Of a DNA stretch of 64,000 nt, positions 10,696-22,222 are shown one piece after another. The stretch lies in NCBI RefSeq assembly GCF_020882245.1, contig NC_083599.1:22764865-22828864 (forward strand), in the 5' to 3' direction. The position numbers were made by a program, and so were the translations under genes. The first letter of the stretch is position 1. Each line of letters starts with the position of its first letter. Source of the DNA: Rhopalosiphum padi (lineage: Eukaryota > Arthropoda > Insecta > Hemiptera > Aphididae). The notes under the pieces were generated by a model. The model was not told the origin of the DNA. It saw only the letters and a list, made by a program, of their open reading frames with translations, and made no database searches.

Positions 10696-13600
10696 GTAAG
10701 GGTCTTTCATAACGATCGTCGTCGTCGTCGTCGCTATTATTATTAGTGTGTTAGTTGAGTAGACGACAATGGTGGTGGTAGTGGCGCCGATAAAAGTACA
10801 TTTTTAAGTAGTGTCGGGCTTTATTGTAAGGGTTTCTTCCAACCGCACAAATAGAATTTACGTTATAGTAACTCGAGAGGGCTTGCAATGCAACCTCTGT
10901 TAATAATTCTATACCCAAAAATATATACTCTATTTTAAACTAAACTAAAAAAAAAGCCATTACAACATAGAATGAAATTTTATAAAGTATCTACGCACTA
11001 TTGTAAATTATTTAGGTACTCTATTTTCATTTCCAAATTATAAGCATAGGTTTTAGATAAAATGGGTAAGTTATACCATTGGTTAAATAACCCTACAGAT
11101 ATACGACGCTAATGCAATTATGTATCGTTCATTATTTTAATTTGGGTTCGGCTTACTAAAATGGCACAAGAGAGTTGGAGACGATTAGATAATATTCTTT
11201 ACATAGCAAACCGTTTATTGTATATTTAATACATGTTTTTACCTACTACAAATGAAAGGCCTGCTATAACAACCAAACAACTCTACTTTTATGAAAAAAT
11301 CAATTTTTCCATGCAAAGTATTCTATACTTAAGTATCCTTTTACGAGTGAGTGAAACAAATGGACAGATACTTTAGTTTAAATCTTTAAATACAATTAAA
11401 TGTTTTCATATTTAAATGAAATTTAATTTGATTAAATTTACATTTAATTTCCATAACTCAAATTTTATGTTTGAAAAAAATATATTGAACATGGTAAGCA
11501 GACAACTCCAAGTAGTTATATCAAGTTTAGAAATTTTCATGTAATTTCAGTAGTTGAAAACATAATCAAGGTTTTACCGTTATTTATCATTTATAAAAAT
11601 TAATTATTTTAACAGATTGGTTATTCATTTATTAGTATTATATATTACTAGAATATAGTAAAGTAATTTCTTATTTTATATTTTTATCAAGTGTAAATAT
11701 ATTGGTTAAGTTAACTGTACATTTAAATTTCTTACCACACATTTATTAGTGACCTACTGAACCTTACAATAAAGCCTGAAGTAATATTATATGTATAATG
11801 TATATTGTACATTATATATAGTGTTTGTGGTGCGTACCACTACCGAGTAGTGAAGTCCACTGTGTCGTGTAATATTATATATCACCCGGGGGCAGATCTT
11901 AAAACGCTACGCTTTACTATACCCATATTTTATCCTTCACGAAAACAAAAATAAATATTTTTTCATCGTTTTTATACCCCTTAAAATAGTATATCCCATT
12001 TAATTGTATTCGCTTTCCACTTGTTTTAAAAGAAACCTATTTGAGTGGTGAACTAAATTGTGTTTTTCATTCAATCGGGCTAGGCTACTCTTGCATTGGG
12101 TCAATGATAATATTTATTTTATTGACCAGAGTGTACTAAAATAACGAACTAGGTTAGGTGTCTTCAATTTTTTCAAGTATCAGTAATAAGAACATGTTAA
12201 TGTAAAATTCAGTTTTTGCTATCATTAAATAATCATGAATAATTTGTATTCATGTATTATTATTACAACATAAAGTTTTAAATTCAAATTACAAATTATT
12301 CATTTATTTTAGTGGGATATTTGATACTATTTTTCCTTATCTAATTTTTCTGTTTGGTTGTATTTGAGATGATGCATTAATTCTCATTAAGTTGTTTTCG
12401 ATTGAGCGTTCCACGTTTTCGATAGCGGTAACGTCTTATATGGTCGTTCGTATTTGATCAAAATATAAAAAATACACACTATAATTTCAAACGCCAAAAG
12501 TGCATATATATTATATAATTATGCATATTTATCAATAATTAGTTTAAAACAGGTAACTACAAAACTTTTGTTTGGATTCACCTTAAAAAAAATTGTTGCT
12601 CTTAAAATAGTGTTTGCTATACGAGTTAATTACCCAATTTACCTCTTCTCCTTTACAAAAGCACTGGATGGAGTTTTGTATAAGATGTAGCGGCGATATT
12701 AAACTTATCTACGACGACGACGGGGATGATGATGGACACTGTTAGACTATACAAAAATTATTTTTATAAATAGTATAATATATAGTGGAATGCTGTTATT
12801 GGTGCACAGATTATTTTATAATATAGTGCCGTAAATATACGTCCCATAATAGTTAATACCTGTATAATATGTAGCACAGGCGCAAATAGGGTCGTAATTT
12901 TTTCGGTGATTAGGGAAAGAAGATATAATTGGATTATATTTCAGTTGCATTTATTATTTTAATATTTTTATCATTATTTATCGTCTATAACTGGATCAGT
13001 GGTGTTCACTAATTATTGAATGTGTAGAAAAATATCTTTAACTAAAAAATATAATTGATTTAAATTCAATTTAAACTTAATGTTCATGTCTTCTTTGATT
13101 GAATTCCCTATTTGCGCCTATGATAGGTATCTATTATAGAGTAGTATTGCTTGAGCGTAAAACTATTATTATTGTAATATCATAATGTATCTAATAACAG
13201 TTTTATTATTATAATTTACCTGATCAACGAGTTTGCGCATTAGTGGCGGTTATTTCATGGTCGAGGTATATCCTTTGTATATTATGGGCCCTACATTAAA
13301 TTTAAATAATTTATGTTACACGGACACGTATACTCCTCCCATATACTCGTATGTCGCTAATTTAATTAAAAATTAAAAAATTAAATTAAATTAAATTATT
13401 ATTATAGATAAATATTGCTATTAGTAATCAATAAAAAATATGTTAACAGTTATAATAATTTAACTAAGATTAAGTTTTTGATTTATTTATTCAGATTAAT
13501 TACCCTTCCACCTAGTTAAAAATATCTTTTTCAGTGCTACGAGAATTATAGAAAGTTTAGTAAGCTTTCCATTTTTCATATTTTACATGTTTTTTTACAA

Positions 13601-16215
13601 ACCAGTTATTTTTTAATCAACAAGATAATTGTACATATGATATAGAATGTTCTTAAGAAATTAGAACTGTAGTAATATACAATAAATAGCAGAAACATAT
13701 TTTATTACTAAAAAGTAGAAACTAAAATACTAAAAGTGCTTCCGTTCTTAAATAATAATACATAATATTTTTCAAGTGAGTTAATATAAATATGACACAT
13801 TTTATTTAAATAAAAATTCAAACTCCAAACCACTTTATATTTTTATTGACAAGTGATTTGTATAATAATTTACTTTGGAAAAATGGGAGCGCTTACATGG
13901 AATCTACGGGTCCGGCGGTTTACCTATTTGCGTTTATAATTTTGTGATATAATTTAAAATTCAATTGATAAATTAAAATATAATATTATTATTTCATACA
14001 GCGAGTGAATAAAAAAAAAAGGATTTGATTTTTCATTACAACTAGTGTAAGCAATAGTTACCTGTAATTAGCACAAGATATATGAATGAAATTTGATCAT
14101 TTCTTCCTAAACCTCTTGATATTTTGAGCCGCCACTTAGTCCGCGAACACGTTTAATGTTTATATATAGGCACATTAACGCCTTTAACCATATAAAAATA
14201 GTTAATAGATTATACAGGACCTGTGTTCTAAATACTGTAGATATTAATTAGATATTATATTATTCTTATTTATTATAATTTATATAGTTGCCACGAACAT
14301 TTAGTAGGTAGGTGAATAATTTATATTATATCGTGTATGCGAGGGCGATGTTTATACTGCAGTATTATTATATAAGTCATTACTTATTACCTAAAGTGAT
14401 ATGGTATTGTTTACATGATATTAAATTTATATAATGATATATTATGATGTTATATTATGGCGTATAATAGTACTCATATATTAGTATGCCGTATATACGC
14501 ATATATATAATATATATAGTAAGTAGGAAGTTTACCGAGTACTTGGCATATTATATTATTGTTTACATAGGTACCTAGTATATAACACATAATATACTAA
14601 TATGTTGTAATCATCGTAGCTCGCCAATAACGTGTATATGTTTACGTATTATTGATAAGGCGATCGATTTAGAAAGTCTAATATAATATATTATACATAT
14701 ATTATTACGTAGGTACATACATGATGTTCTGTTGATTCGATGTAACATACGTAGACATAATATATTAGTGTAACTGTTCACTGCGAGCGTAACTATATAG
14801 AGGGTTGGACGTTGGGCGTCAAAATTTAAAAAAAACGATAAATTATCATCATCATCATCATCATCGTGTGTACGCATGCGGTATTTTAACATTTTCTAGA
14901 AAAAAGTGTAACCCATTCAGGTTTGGGGTCGGTAAAGCTATCTATTTTATACCACCCACGTCTCTTATTATATAGTTACATCGTTACTGTACACAGACAC
15001 GTAGACTTTTATACGTGTTGTAGCCTTATGCGTGTATACATAATTTATATAATATATTGGTAGATATAGGGTATTGATGATCATCTAAATTTTATTCAAA
15101 ATTATTAATGTATTTATTATTTAAATAAAAGATGACCTAAAGGATTTTTACGATACGCTTAAATAAATATAATATTCAATAAACATATGTCTATAAAATC
15201 ATGTGTAGTGTGTACTTACTGTATCTATACAAGCACTTAAACAAGGTAAATCTAATCACAACAAATATCTTCAATAATAATAATACAAATTTTTTTAAAA
15301 ATTTAAATGTTTTCTTTAAAATATAAAGTTTAAAAATATGATCTGAAACGTGTACAAAAATCACAAAAATAACGTTAAAAGAATGCATTAATGGCTAAAA
15401 ATCTAAAAATACAAAAGTCATCAACATCCTATCTCTACATATTAGTAAAGACTAGAACTTAGCAGTGGTATGATAAATATTATTATTATGATCGAGTCGA
15501 CAATATTACCTACCTTTATATTTATATATTGTAATTTATACTATTGTTTTTGTATAGAGCGTAAAGTGTGTTTGGAAACGAACATAGTTGTGGCGAACGT
15601 ATATACCTATAAATAGCACCCTGCTCTTGATCCCTCGCTTCACCAGTATATAATTATTAATTATTTTGACATATTATATTGTTTATTAATATTTTATCAT
15701 CCCATATTATATATATATATATAAATTATACCTAGATAGGTGTTGTATTTAATTTTGATGTTTTTAATTACTGATAATTACAGTCAACGCCAAGGGCACG
15801 CGCGCGCTCGTATGGTGGTGTTTTATACTAGTAATAGTATAATATAACGGACGCTTTTAATGCAAACTATGATATAATATAGATGCGATTATTCACGATT
15901 AGGTATTTCAACGAAACAGATTTCGTTAACAATGTATAATATTACTATGATATATTATATTATTTTTATCGTTGACAAGCCTGCTTGAAATCATGAACAA
16001 TATTATATATCATATAATTATGCGTCGTAGTAAGATATGGTATTTAATTTTAATGTTATTTAGACAGTGGAAAACCAAAATACGTAGATGTTAAGTAGAT
16101 ATTTTTTCATGTGTGGTATTTAAACGATTCGTAGGTGGTATTGAAATATTTTATATTTTATTCCCGATAAAATCCACTTTTGTATTTTGTTTTCACTTTC
16201 GTCTATTTTTGACAG
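10696..16215 (+). other. Intron 4 (long)
   Basis: About 5.5 kb of AT-rich intron. It contains a degenerate piece resembling the dispersed repeat end near 11730-11870, short low-complexity runs such as (ATC)n at about 14846-14865, and an Asp-rich codon patch near 12690-12745 without usable splice signals. No exon was recognised. Confidence 0.65.
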
Positions 16216-16387
16216 TATGACGACGAGGACGACGAAGAAGAGTTGTTGGAGCAGCAACAACATCAGCAACAGACACAGCGACACAATTATGCAATGCAAC
16301 CAGCTGCGACGACGTCGGCAGTGGTATCAGACAACGATAGCAGCGGCACAATTAGCGGAATGTTGGCCGACTTTAGCCGATCTATTG
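16216..16387 (+). CDS. Exon 6 of large Q-rich scaffold-like gene
   Basis: A 172-nt exon, entering in phase 0 after TTTTTGACAG and leaving in phase 1 at GTAATA (16388). It begins with an acidic cluster (YDDEDDEEELLEQQQ), then a Gln/His segment, then Ser/Thr-rich sequence ending in a hydrophobic helix-like motif (TISGMLADFSRSIG). The acidic cluster next to the basic-Gln end of exon 5 gives alternating charge blocks, common in scaffold proteins. Confidence 0.82.
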
Positions 16388-18559
16388 GTAATAGCAAACG
16401 TTTAATATTGATAACTGGTATTTTTAAACAAAAATAATATGCGCGATTAATGAGTACATCCGTCGGTTACGTTAACACTCGTGATGAATTGAAATACTCT
16501 ATTTTGTGTTGATTATGCGTTTTCGTTAAATAGTTATTATCGATTTCCATTAATGCTCTAGAGAAAATTAGGCAGCATTTTAGTTAAAAAAAATACTTTT
16601 GTATGTTGATTATTTATCTATTAGGTAAAAGTTTAATATTAATGTATCACGAGCAGGGTTCGTAACAAATGTTTCAAAATCAATCGAGTAATATTTTGTG
16701 TGGTGGGAATTAAATCGATATAAATATTTTTAATTTTAATGCTCAATACAAGTTTTTATAATTTAAATTTAAAAATAGCTAATATTCTAATTTTATAATT
16801 TATATTATTGCACAATATCAAATTTAAAGTTTTCATGATTTTATCAAATTGTTGTATTATTTTCAATTTTGGCTAGCGATATTTGATCTATAACCATTTA
16901 ATCATTGATATTACTTTTAAATTAAAAAAAAAATAACACTACCTAGCGATGGACCATATTACAAATCTTCTGGATATTGTTGAGTTATAACTTTCAATTA
17001 TTATTTTTTTAAATTTAAAATTAGTTTGCGTACGAAAATTATGAAAATATTATTATTATTATTATTATTATTTTATAATTAATATTGTATATATACTTTG
17101 AATATTATTAACAAACATTTTGTACTTTAATGTTACTTTTAATTTTTGTAAAAAGTATTTAACAATTTTTTTAATATTTTAAAACGGTTTCAAACCCTAT
17201 ATTAATAGATTATATTAATAGGTTAGATACTTAAATTAGTATAAAGTTTATTTGATGTAATTTTAAATATTTTCTGCTATCATAGAATCAAAAATGTGAA
17301 TTTTTATAAATTTAATTTGTTTATTATTATTAACAATTGATCTAGGTAGAGTTAGCTTTCTAAATACTTAATATTATTGAGTTATACCTACATTTTGGGT
17401 CATTATTTAATTCGTATTAACTAATTAATAATTGATAGTTTTAATTAAAATAATTTGAAAAAATATCATTTAATAGCGATTTATATTTGAAATTATTTTA
17501 CAGATTAAATATTTTAATAAGCAGGATAACTGCTAGCTAAAGTCTGAGAAATAATTTGGTACTTTTTTTCAGGCTAAATTGTTTCCTATCCTGTGAAAAG
17601 TAATTTAGGTAATTTTTTGGTACATAATTTAGCAAAGAAATGCAATGACAAATAAAATATTTTAATAAATTAAAACACAATACATTATTGAATGATTATA
17701 TTTATTCCAATCAAATAGTGCTACCATATAATAAAGAACTTTAAATAGGTCAGATATTTCTATACCATGAACTCATGAATATTCAGTCGAGTGGATTGGG
17801 TGCGACACGAGCATTGAATGGTCTACCAGCCCCAGGTTTAACTCCACTTGACATTCTTGTCAAATCAGTAGTTTTAATTAATGTATTATATATGAAAAAC
17901 ATTATGTTAAAAATATAATATTAACGAAGAGTAATACAAAATAAATATATAGATACCTTGCTCTTCGACGCACCAATGTACCGATATTGCATATACATTA
18001 CGCCGTACTGAATATTTAAAAATTAAAATGCTAACCTAACCTGGATACTCATGTGGCTTACCTTGACACAGGTAAATTTGAGAACTATTGAAAAATTCTT
18101 ATTCATACTAAGTCATTTGAAAAAAAATTGTAAACCAAATTCGTATCATTGAATTGCAAACAGAAAATGAAAATATTAAATGCTTATAGAAAATTACTTT
18201 ACATCTATACGATTATACGTACTAAAAGGACGTTGTACTCGCATGTGCTATTTTAGTGTTACTAACGTACTAACGTAGACCATAGGTAATTTGAGTTCAG
18301 ATGAATTTTTGGCGTTTGTTTTAATAGTACAGAAAATGTATTTACTATTCATTCTTAAAGGTAAAAATATTATTTAGAACATAATATAGGGTTTAATTGA
18401 TATTTTAATTTTAAATTGAGTTATAGCTAGTAAAATATTAAATCTTAATAATGTTCATAACTCACCTTATATAAACTCACCTGTACGTATGGTCTTATAG
18501 ATGTGAAGTAATTTTCTTTTAACATTTAATATTTTCATTTTCTGTTTACACTTTAATAA

Positions 18560-18700
18560 TAATGTTTCATAGTAGGTCAATTGACTTTAATATTAAAGCT
18601 AATAACATAAAATGGATTCTGCTGAACGCAAATATTCTATATTTTATGTTAGTAACACAAATACAATACATGTGGATTTGGTGTCCTCTTAAATCAAATA
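18560..18700 (-). pseudogene. Degenerate coding relic (family shared with 29.4 kb)
   Basis: On the minus strand one frame reads IFAFSRIHFMLLALILKSID before it breaks. The DNA aligns by eye with about 29389-29470, sharing the core ACTTTAATATTAAA and the words TAAAATGGATT and CTGAACG. The parent gene is not identified; hydrophobic helices suggest a membrane protein, possibly a chemoreceptor. It lies in an intron of the large gene, on the opposite strand. Confidence 0.35.
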
Positions 18701-18765
18701 ATCGTTGATAATTAAAAATAAAAAGAAAAAGAAAAATACAGATCATTGATTACAATATATTATCA

Positions 18766-18975
18766 TTCACTGCAACACTCAGAATATAAAATTGGTGTAG
18801 ACCAACTAACTAAATCAACATGCGTTACTATAAAATTTTTATTAAATAATATTTAATTTTTTGTTTGTTATTAAAATATATAATAGAAGGCCTAACTTAA
18901 CCTTTATGTGTATTGTGTATGACATATAGAATTAAAAATTACTCGATCCTGATTTACAAAAGTTTCAGAGATTAT
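18766..18975 (+). repeat. Repeat shared with 2.29-2.51 kb
   Basis: The second copy of the element described at 2289-2510, lying in intron 5 of the large gene in the same orientation. Confidence 0.5.
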
Positions 18976-19260
18976 TTATAGAGATAAACAGAACATATAG
19001 TTTAAAGAGTATTTTGAACCTCGTTAGAAAATAAATATCATGGGTTATATCAACCATTGGCGGATTTCCTTAGAATCGAGATAACTGATTAGTGCAGTAT
19101 TTTTTGTTCGTTCGCTTTCTGATTAATGTCGGACTAAACAGCTAATAACGCACAACGACGTAGTGATCTGTATCTTCGAATTTCAACTTTTATTAAAAAT
19201 TACAAAATACGAATAGTTTGTATATTTTCCTTTATACTAAATTATAATTTTTTTTTATAG

Positions 19261-20393
19261 CCAACATGAACGGTAGTGGACCGACAACGACGACTCAGTT
19301 GTTTAACGGTAGTGAAAAATTCGGCGAAAATAACAACAAATACGATTCGCTATCTGGTGAAAACGCCCAAAAACAACAGTATCAACAACAAACGCAACAG
19401 CAACAGCAGCAGCAGAATCAGTATCAACAGCATGGGTTTGCGACATCTTCTGGTACTACGACGCAATTGCGCCGCACTCAATCGATCATCAGTCAAAACT
19501 TACGCGACCAACAGTATCAGCTGTATTGTACTGGAACGTCACCGCCTCTCCAGCAGCAACAACCGGTACAGCAACAGCAGTATAACGATACAACCGTCGC
19601 TCAACTGCAGCAGCAAACCACAAACAACGCTTACGGGTCAGTGAACAATGGTTCGTTATATGGAAGCGGTGGCGTTGGAAGCGGACCGACGAGCATCGTC
19701 GCGAGACAGGCTCAGCAACAACAACAAGCCATCGCACCTGCTTCGCAACTGCGACAGCAACAATACTCGGCTACTGGCATAGCCACTGCCAATAGTTTAC
19801 AGTCCGAAACGAATTATTCATCATCGCCGAGTGTCACCGGAAACGCGGCCGCGTTACAACAACAATTATTCTTTAACAAACGAGGAGACGGTGGCGGTGG
19901 CGCTTTGTTTAACTGCCAACAACAGACATATCAACAACAGCAAGAAGTCTTGTATCAGCCTTATCAACCGGAATACGGCACATATCAGCAACAGAATCAG
20001 CAGCAGCAGCATAATCAGCAGCTACAACAGCAACAACTCCCGTACAATCAACTGCAACAGCAACAGACGCACCAACAGCAGCCGTATAATCAGCAACAAC
20101 AATCTCAAAACCAGTATCAACAGCAACAGAATCAGCAATATCAGTCAAGTCAGTTACAACAATATCAAAGGTTTCCGAATCAAGATCAACAACAGGTACC
20201 GACGACTGTCGATGATAATCCAAATCAATATGTCATTGAACAACAACAAAGGGTGGACAACAGCTTTGTACAGAATCCATCTGCTTTAACACTTGGTGGA
20301 GTACCGATTACTTCGGGTGGTATAAAATACGATACGACGTCGGCGGAATTTAGTTCCACTGCGTTTAGACCATTGCAGCAACCACAAGGCCAA
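19261..20393 (+). CDS. Exon 7 (largest, Gln-rich) of large scaffold-like gene
   Basis: An 1133-nt exon, entering in phase 1 after a T-rich tract plus ATAG and leaving in phase 0 at the strong donor GTGAGT (20394). It encodes about 378 residues dominated by Gln, Asn, Tyr, Ser and Thr: many short QQQ blocks broken by Tyr and Asn, like prion-like low-complexity domains. More ordered islands are TTTQLRRTQSIISQNLRDQQ near the start and NPSALTLGGVPITSGGIKYD near the end. No domain is recognised. Such composition is usually disordered and can drive self-association; that role is inferred. An internal ATG at 19266 gives the longest continuous frame but is probably not a start. Confidence 0.88.
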
Positions 20394-20854
20394 GTGAGTA
20401 ATTATAGCCAATGTGTATGGATCCTATGATAGTATTACAAACCTCTTTTTTACATAATTATGTCTTAAAAAAATGTATATTATATTCTTCACATTAGGTT
20501 TAAAAACTAAACTACAGAGTCTAATTTATTTATTGTTAAAAAATATCGTTTATAAATAAATTGCTATCGGTCCATTTAAATATAAATATATTAAAATAAA
20601 AGAATGTTTTTTCTTCAGTTGTTATAGTATTAGATAGATACCATTAGTAACTTGAATTCACATAATTTTCCAAAAATATATACTTTTAACAATGTTGTTA
20701 TAAGCAATGGAATATGCTAAAAATTTAATATAATAATAGTCCTTAATTAAAATAGCAGACTACTTAGTACACATGACTAAGTTATCATGTTTACGTATTC
20801 ATTTATTATATTAATATTGATCAATACAATTGATTATCATTTTTTGTGTTACAG
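20394..20854 (+). other. Intron 6
   Basis: AT-rich intron of 461 bases. The acceptor is TTTTTGTGTTACAG|C. Nothing else is seen. Confidence 0.8.
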
Positions 20855-21215
20855 CGTTGCGACAATCCGACGAATATTGCATTGCAACAGCAACAGCACT
20901 ATATTAATGGTAATAACTATCAGCAACAGCAGCAACCACAACAACAACAACAACAACAACAGTCACAAAATCAGCAGCAGCTACAGCAGCAACAGCAGCA
21001 ACAGCAGCAGCAGCAGCAGCAACAGCAACCGAACAGTACTTCAGCGCCAACTAGTGGTACAAGTACCGCCAGAGTAACGGTATTACTCAATTCGTCTTCA
21101 GCTACAATGGATCAACAGCAACAGATCGGTGTTAAAGCTTTGACTGGGTCAGCTGGCCTTAAATATCAGTCAGTTACACAGCAACAAACTGCGTCACAGA
21201 CATCGACTTTGCATC
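20855..21215 (+). CDS. Exon 8 (polyQ) of large scaffold-like gene
   Basis: A 361-nt exon, entering in phase 0 and leaving in phase 1 at the near-consensus donor GTAAGT (21216). It opens RCDNPTNIALQQQQHYINGN, then several glutamine runs, the longest 15 Q at 20984-21028, followed by Ser/Thr-rich sequence with short hydrophobic stretches (TARVTVLLNSSSATMDQQQQ, IGVKALTGSAGLKYQSVTQQ). A second open frame exists because CAG/CAA repeats contain no stops in any frame; phase agreement with exons 7 and 9 picks the glutamine frame. Confidence 0.88.
20984..21028 (+). repeat. In-frame polyglutamine tract (15 Q)
   Basis: Fifteen consecutive Gln codons, mostly CAG with interspersed CAA, in exon 8. It is the longest pure CAG-like stretch in the downstream Q-rich region and a candidate for length variation between individuals. 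Confidence 0.9.
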
Positions 21216-21939
21216 GTAAGTAGTACCTATCGTTCGAGTTGTTAACCACAACGTTAAACAATCCTTAAGTCCCCTCTCAAAATAAATATATCTATAATTA
21301 CATAATATTATTGTCCAATAATGATTAATGTGTATTATTTGTATACTGAATTGATCGCAATTAGTTATTTAAAAATGTAAAAATTAAATTAAAGTCACTT
21401 TTAAAATATTCTTATAATATAATATTCTATTATTCTATACAAAATAATGTATTCTTAAAATAAGATCATATGATAACATTATTATTTTAAAACATTAAAA
21501 CTTTTAAACAAAATTTGTAATAACAATCTACACTTATAATCCACTTAACTTAAACTTTAATAAATTAGTAAGTTCATAAGACACATCTTTGTTTTTATAT
21601 AATTTATAAGATGAGAAACAAAGTTTCATAAAATAATGAAAACATAAAGTAAACAATAAACTAACCAAAAAATCATGAAAAGGAAAATTTATGGAATGAA
21701 AACTTAAAAATAAAATTACTTAATTATGTACAAGCAAACATTTAATAGCATTATTGAAGCGTTTAATTTACTCGGTTGATAAATTAATATAATTTTACAA
21801 TTTATCATAGCAAATAGATTCCAAATGTAATTATAATACTTTAAAACACTTTATAATAATATAACTAGGTAATGAATATAATATAATTTATGTTTTGTTA
21901 ATTTATTAATTTATATAATTTTTACATGTGTTTCTGCAG
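21216..21939 (+). other. Intron 7
   Basis: AT-rich intron of 724 bases between GTAAGT and the acceptor TGTTTCTGCAG|C. Nothing else is seen. Confidence 0.8.
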
Positions 21940-22222
21940 CCACACCACCACAACAAAACACGCCAGTCGGCACGCCCAGGAGCGCTTTGCTGATTAGTTC
22001 CGGTGCTCTTGGGCTCAGAGATTTGACTGCTTCGCCGTCGGACACGCTCAGTGAACCGGACTCTATGCGTTCGTCGTCGTTGCGGAGTAGCAACCGGGAC
22101 GGTCGACGGCGACTGCCCGATTTGCCACCACCTGACTTAGAGATAGCTGGCGTACAGTGGCCAGCAGCTGCGAACGCTAAGCGCCGCGAGCGAATGATGC
22201 GAGCTATGATGGATAAGTTTAA
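21940..22222 (+). CDS. Exon 9 of large scaffold-like gene, Ser/Pro/Arg-rich ordered segment
   Basis: A 283-nt exon, entering in phase 1 and leaving in phase 2 at the consensus donor GTAAGT (22223). The product has a proline/threonine opening (TPPQQNTPVGTPRSALLISS), a Ser-rich phosphorylatable stretch (SEPDSMRSSSLRSSNRDGRR), a PxxP-like segment (RRLPDLPPPDLEIAGVQWPA) and a basic helix (NAKRRERMMRAMMDKFK). The PxxP and RSSS motifs could be SH3-binding and kinase sites (inferred). GC content is far above the flanking intron, and this is one of the best segments of the protein for a homology search. Confidence 0.9.

Larger units (their letters stand above)
16388..19260 (+). other. Intron 5
   Basis: About 2.9 kb, AT-rich. 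It holds an (ATT)n run at about 17048-17072, a degenerate coding relic on the minus strand near 18560-18700 and a repeat near 18766-18975 that is also present near 2.3 kb. The acceptor follows a T-rich tract ending TTTTTTATAG. Confidence 0.7.

Noticed and set aside
10336..10710. Minus-strand 124-codon Leu-rich frame
   Set aside because: It is the antisense of CAG/CAA repeats (CTG/TTG leucines) overlapping exon 5.
12690..12745. Asp/Gly codon run that could be a microexon
   Set aside because: Ends in a stop and lacks a donor; simple GAC/GAT repeat.
19831..20289. Asn/Ser-rich alternative frame inside exon 7
   Set aside because: A shadow of the glutamine repeats; only the Gln frame matches the splice phases of both neighbours.
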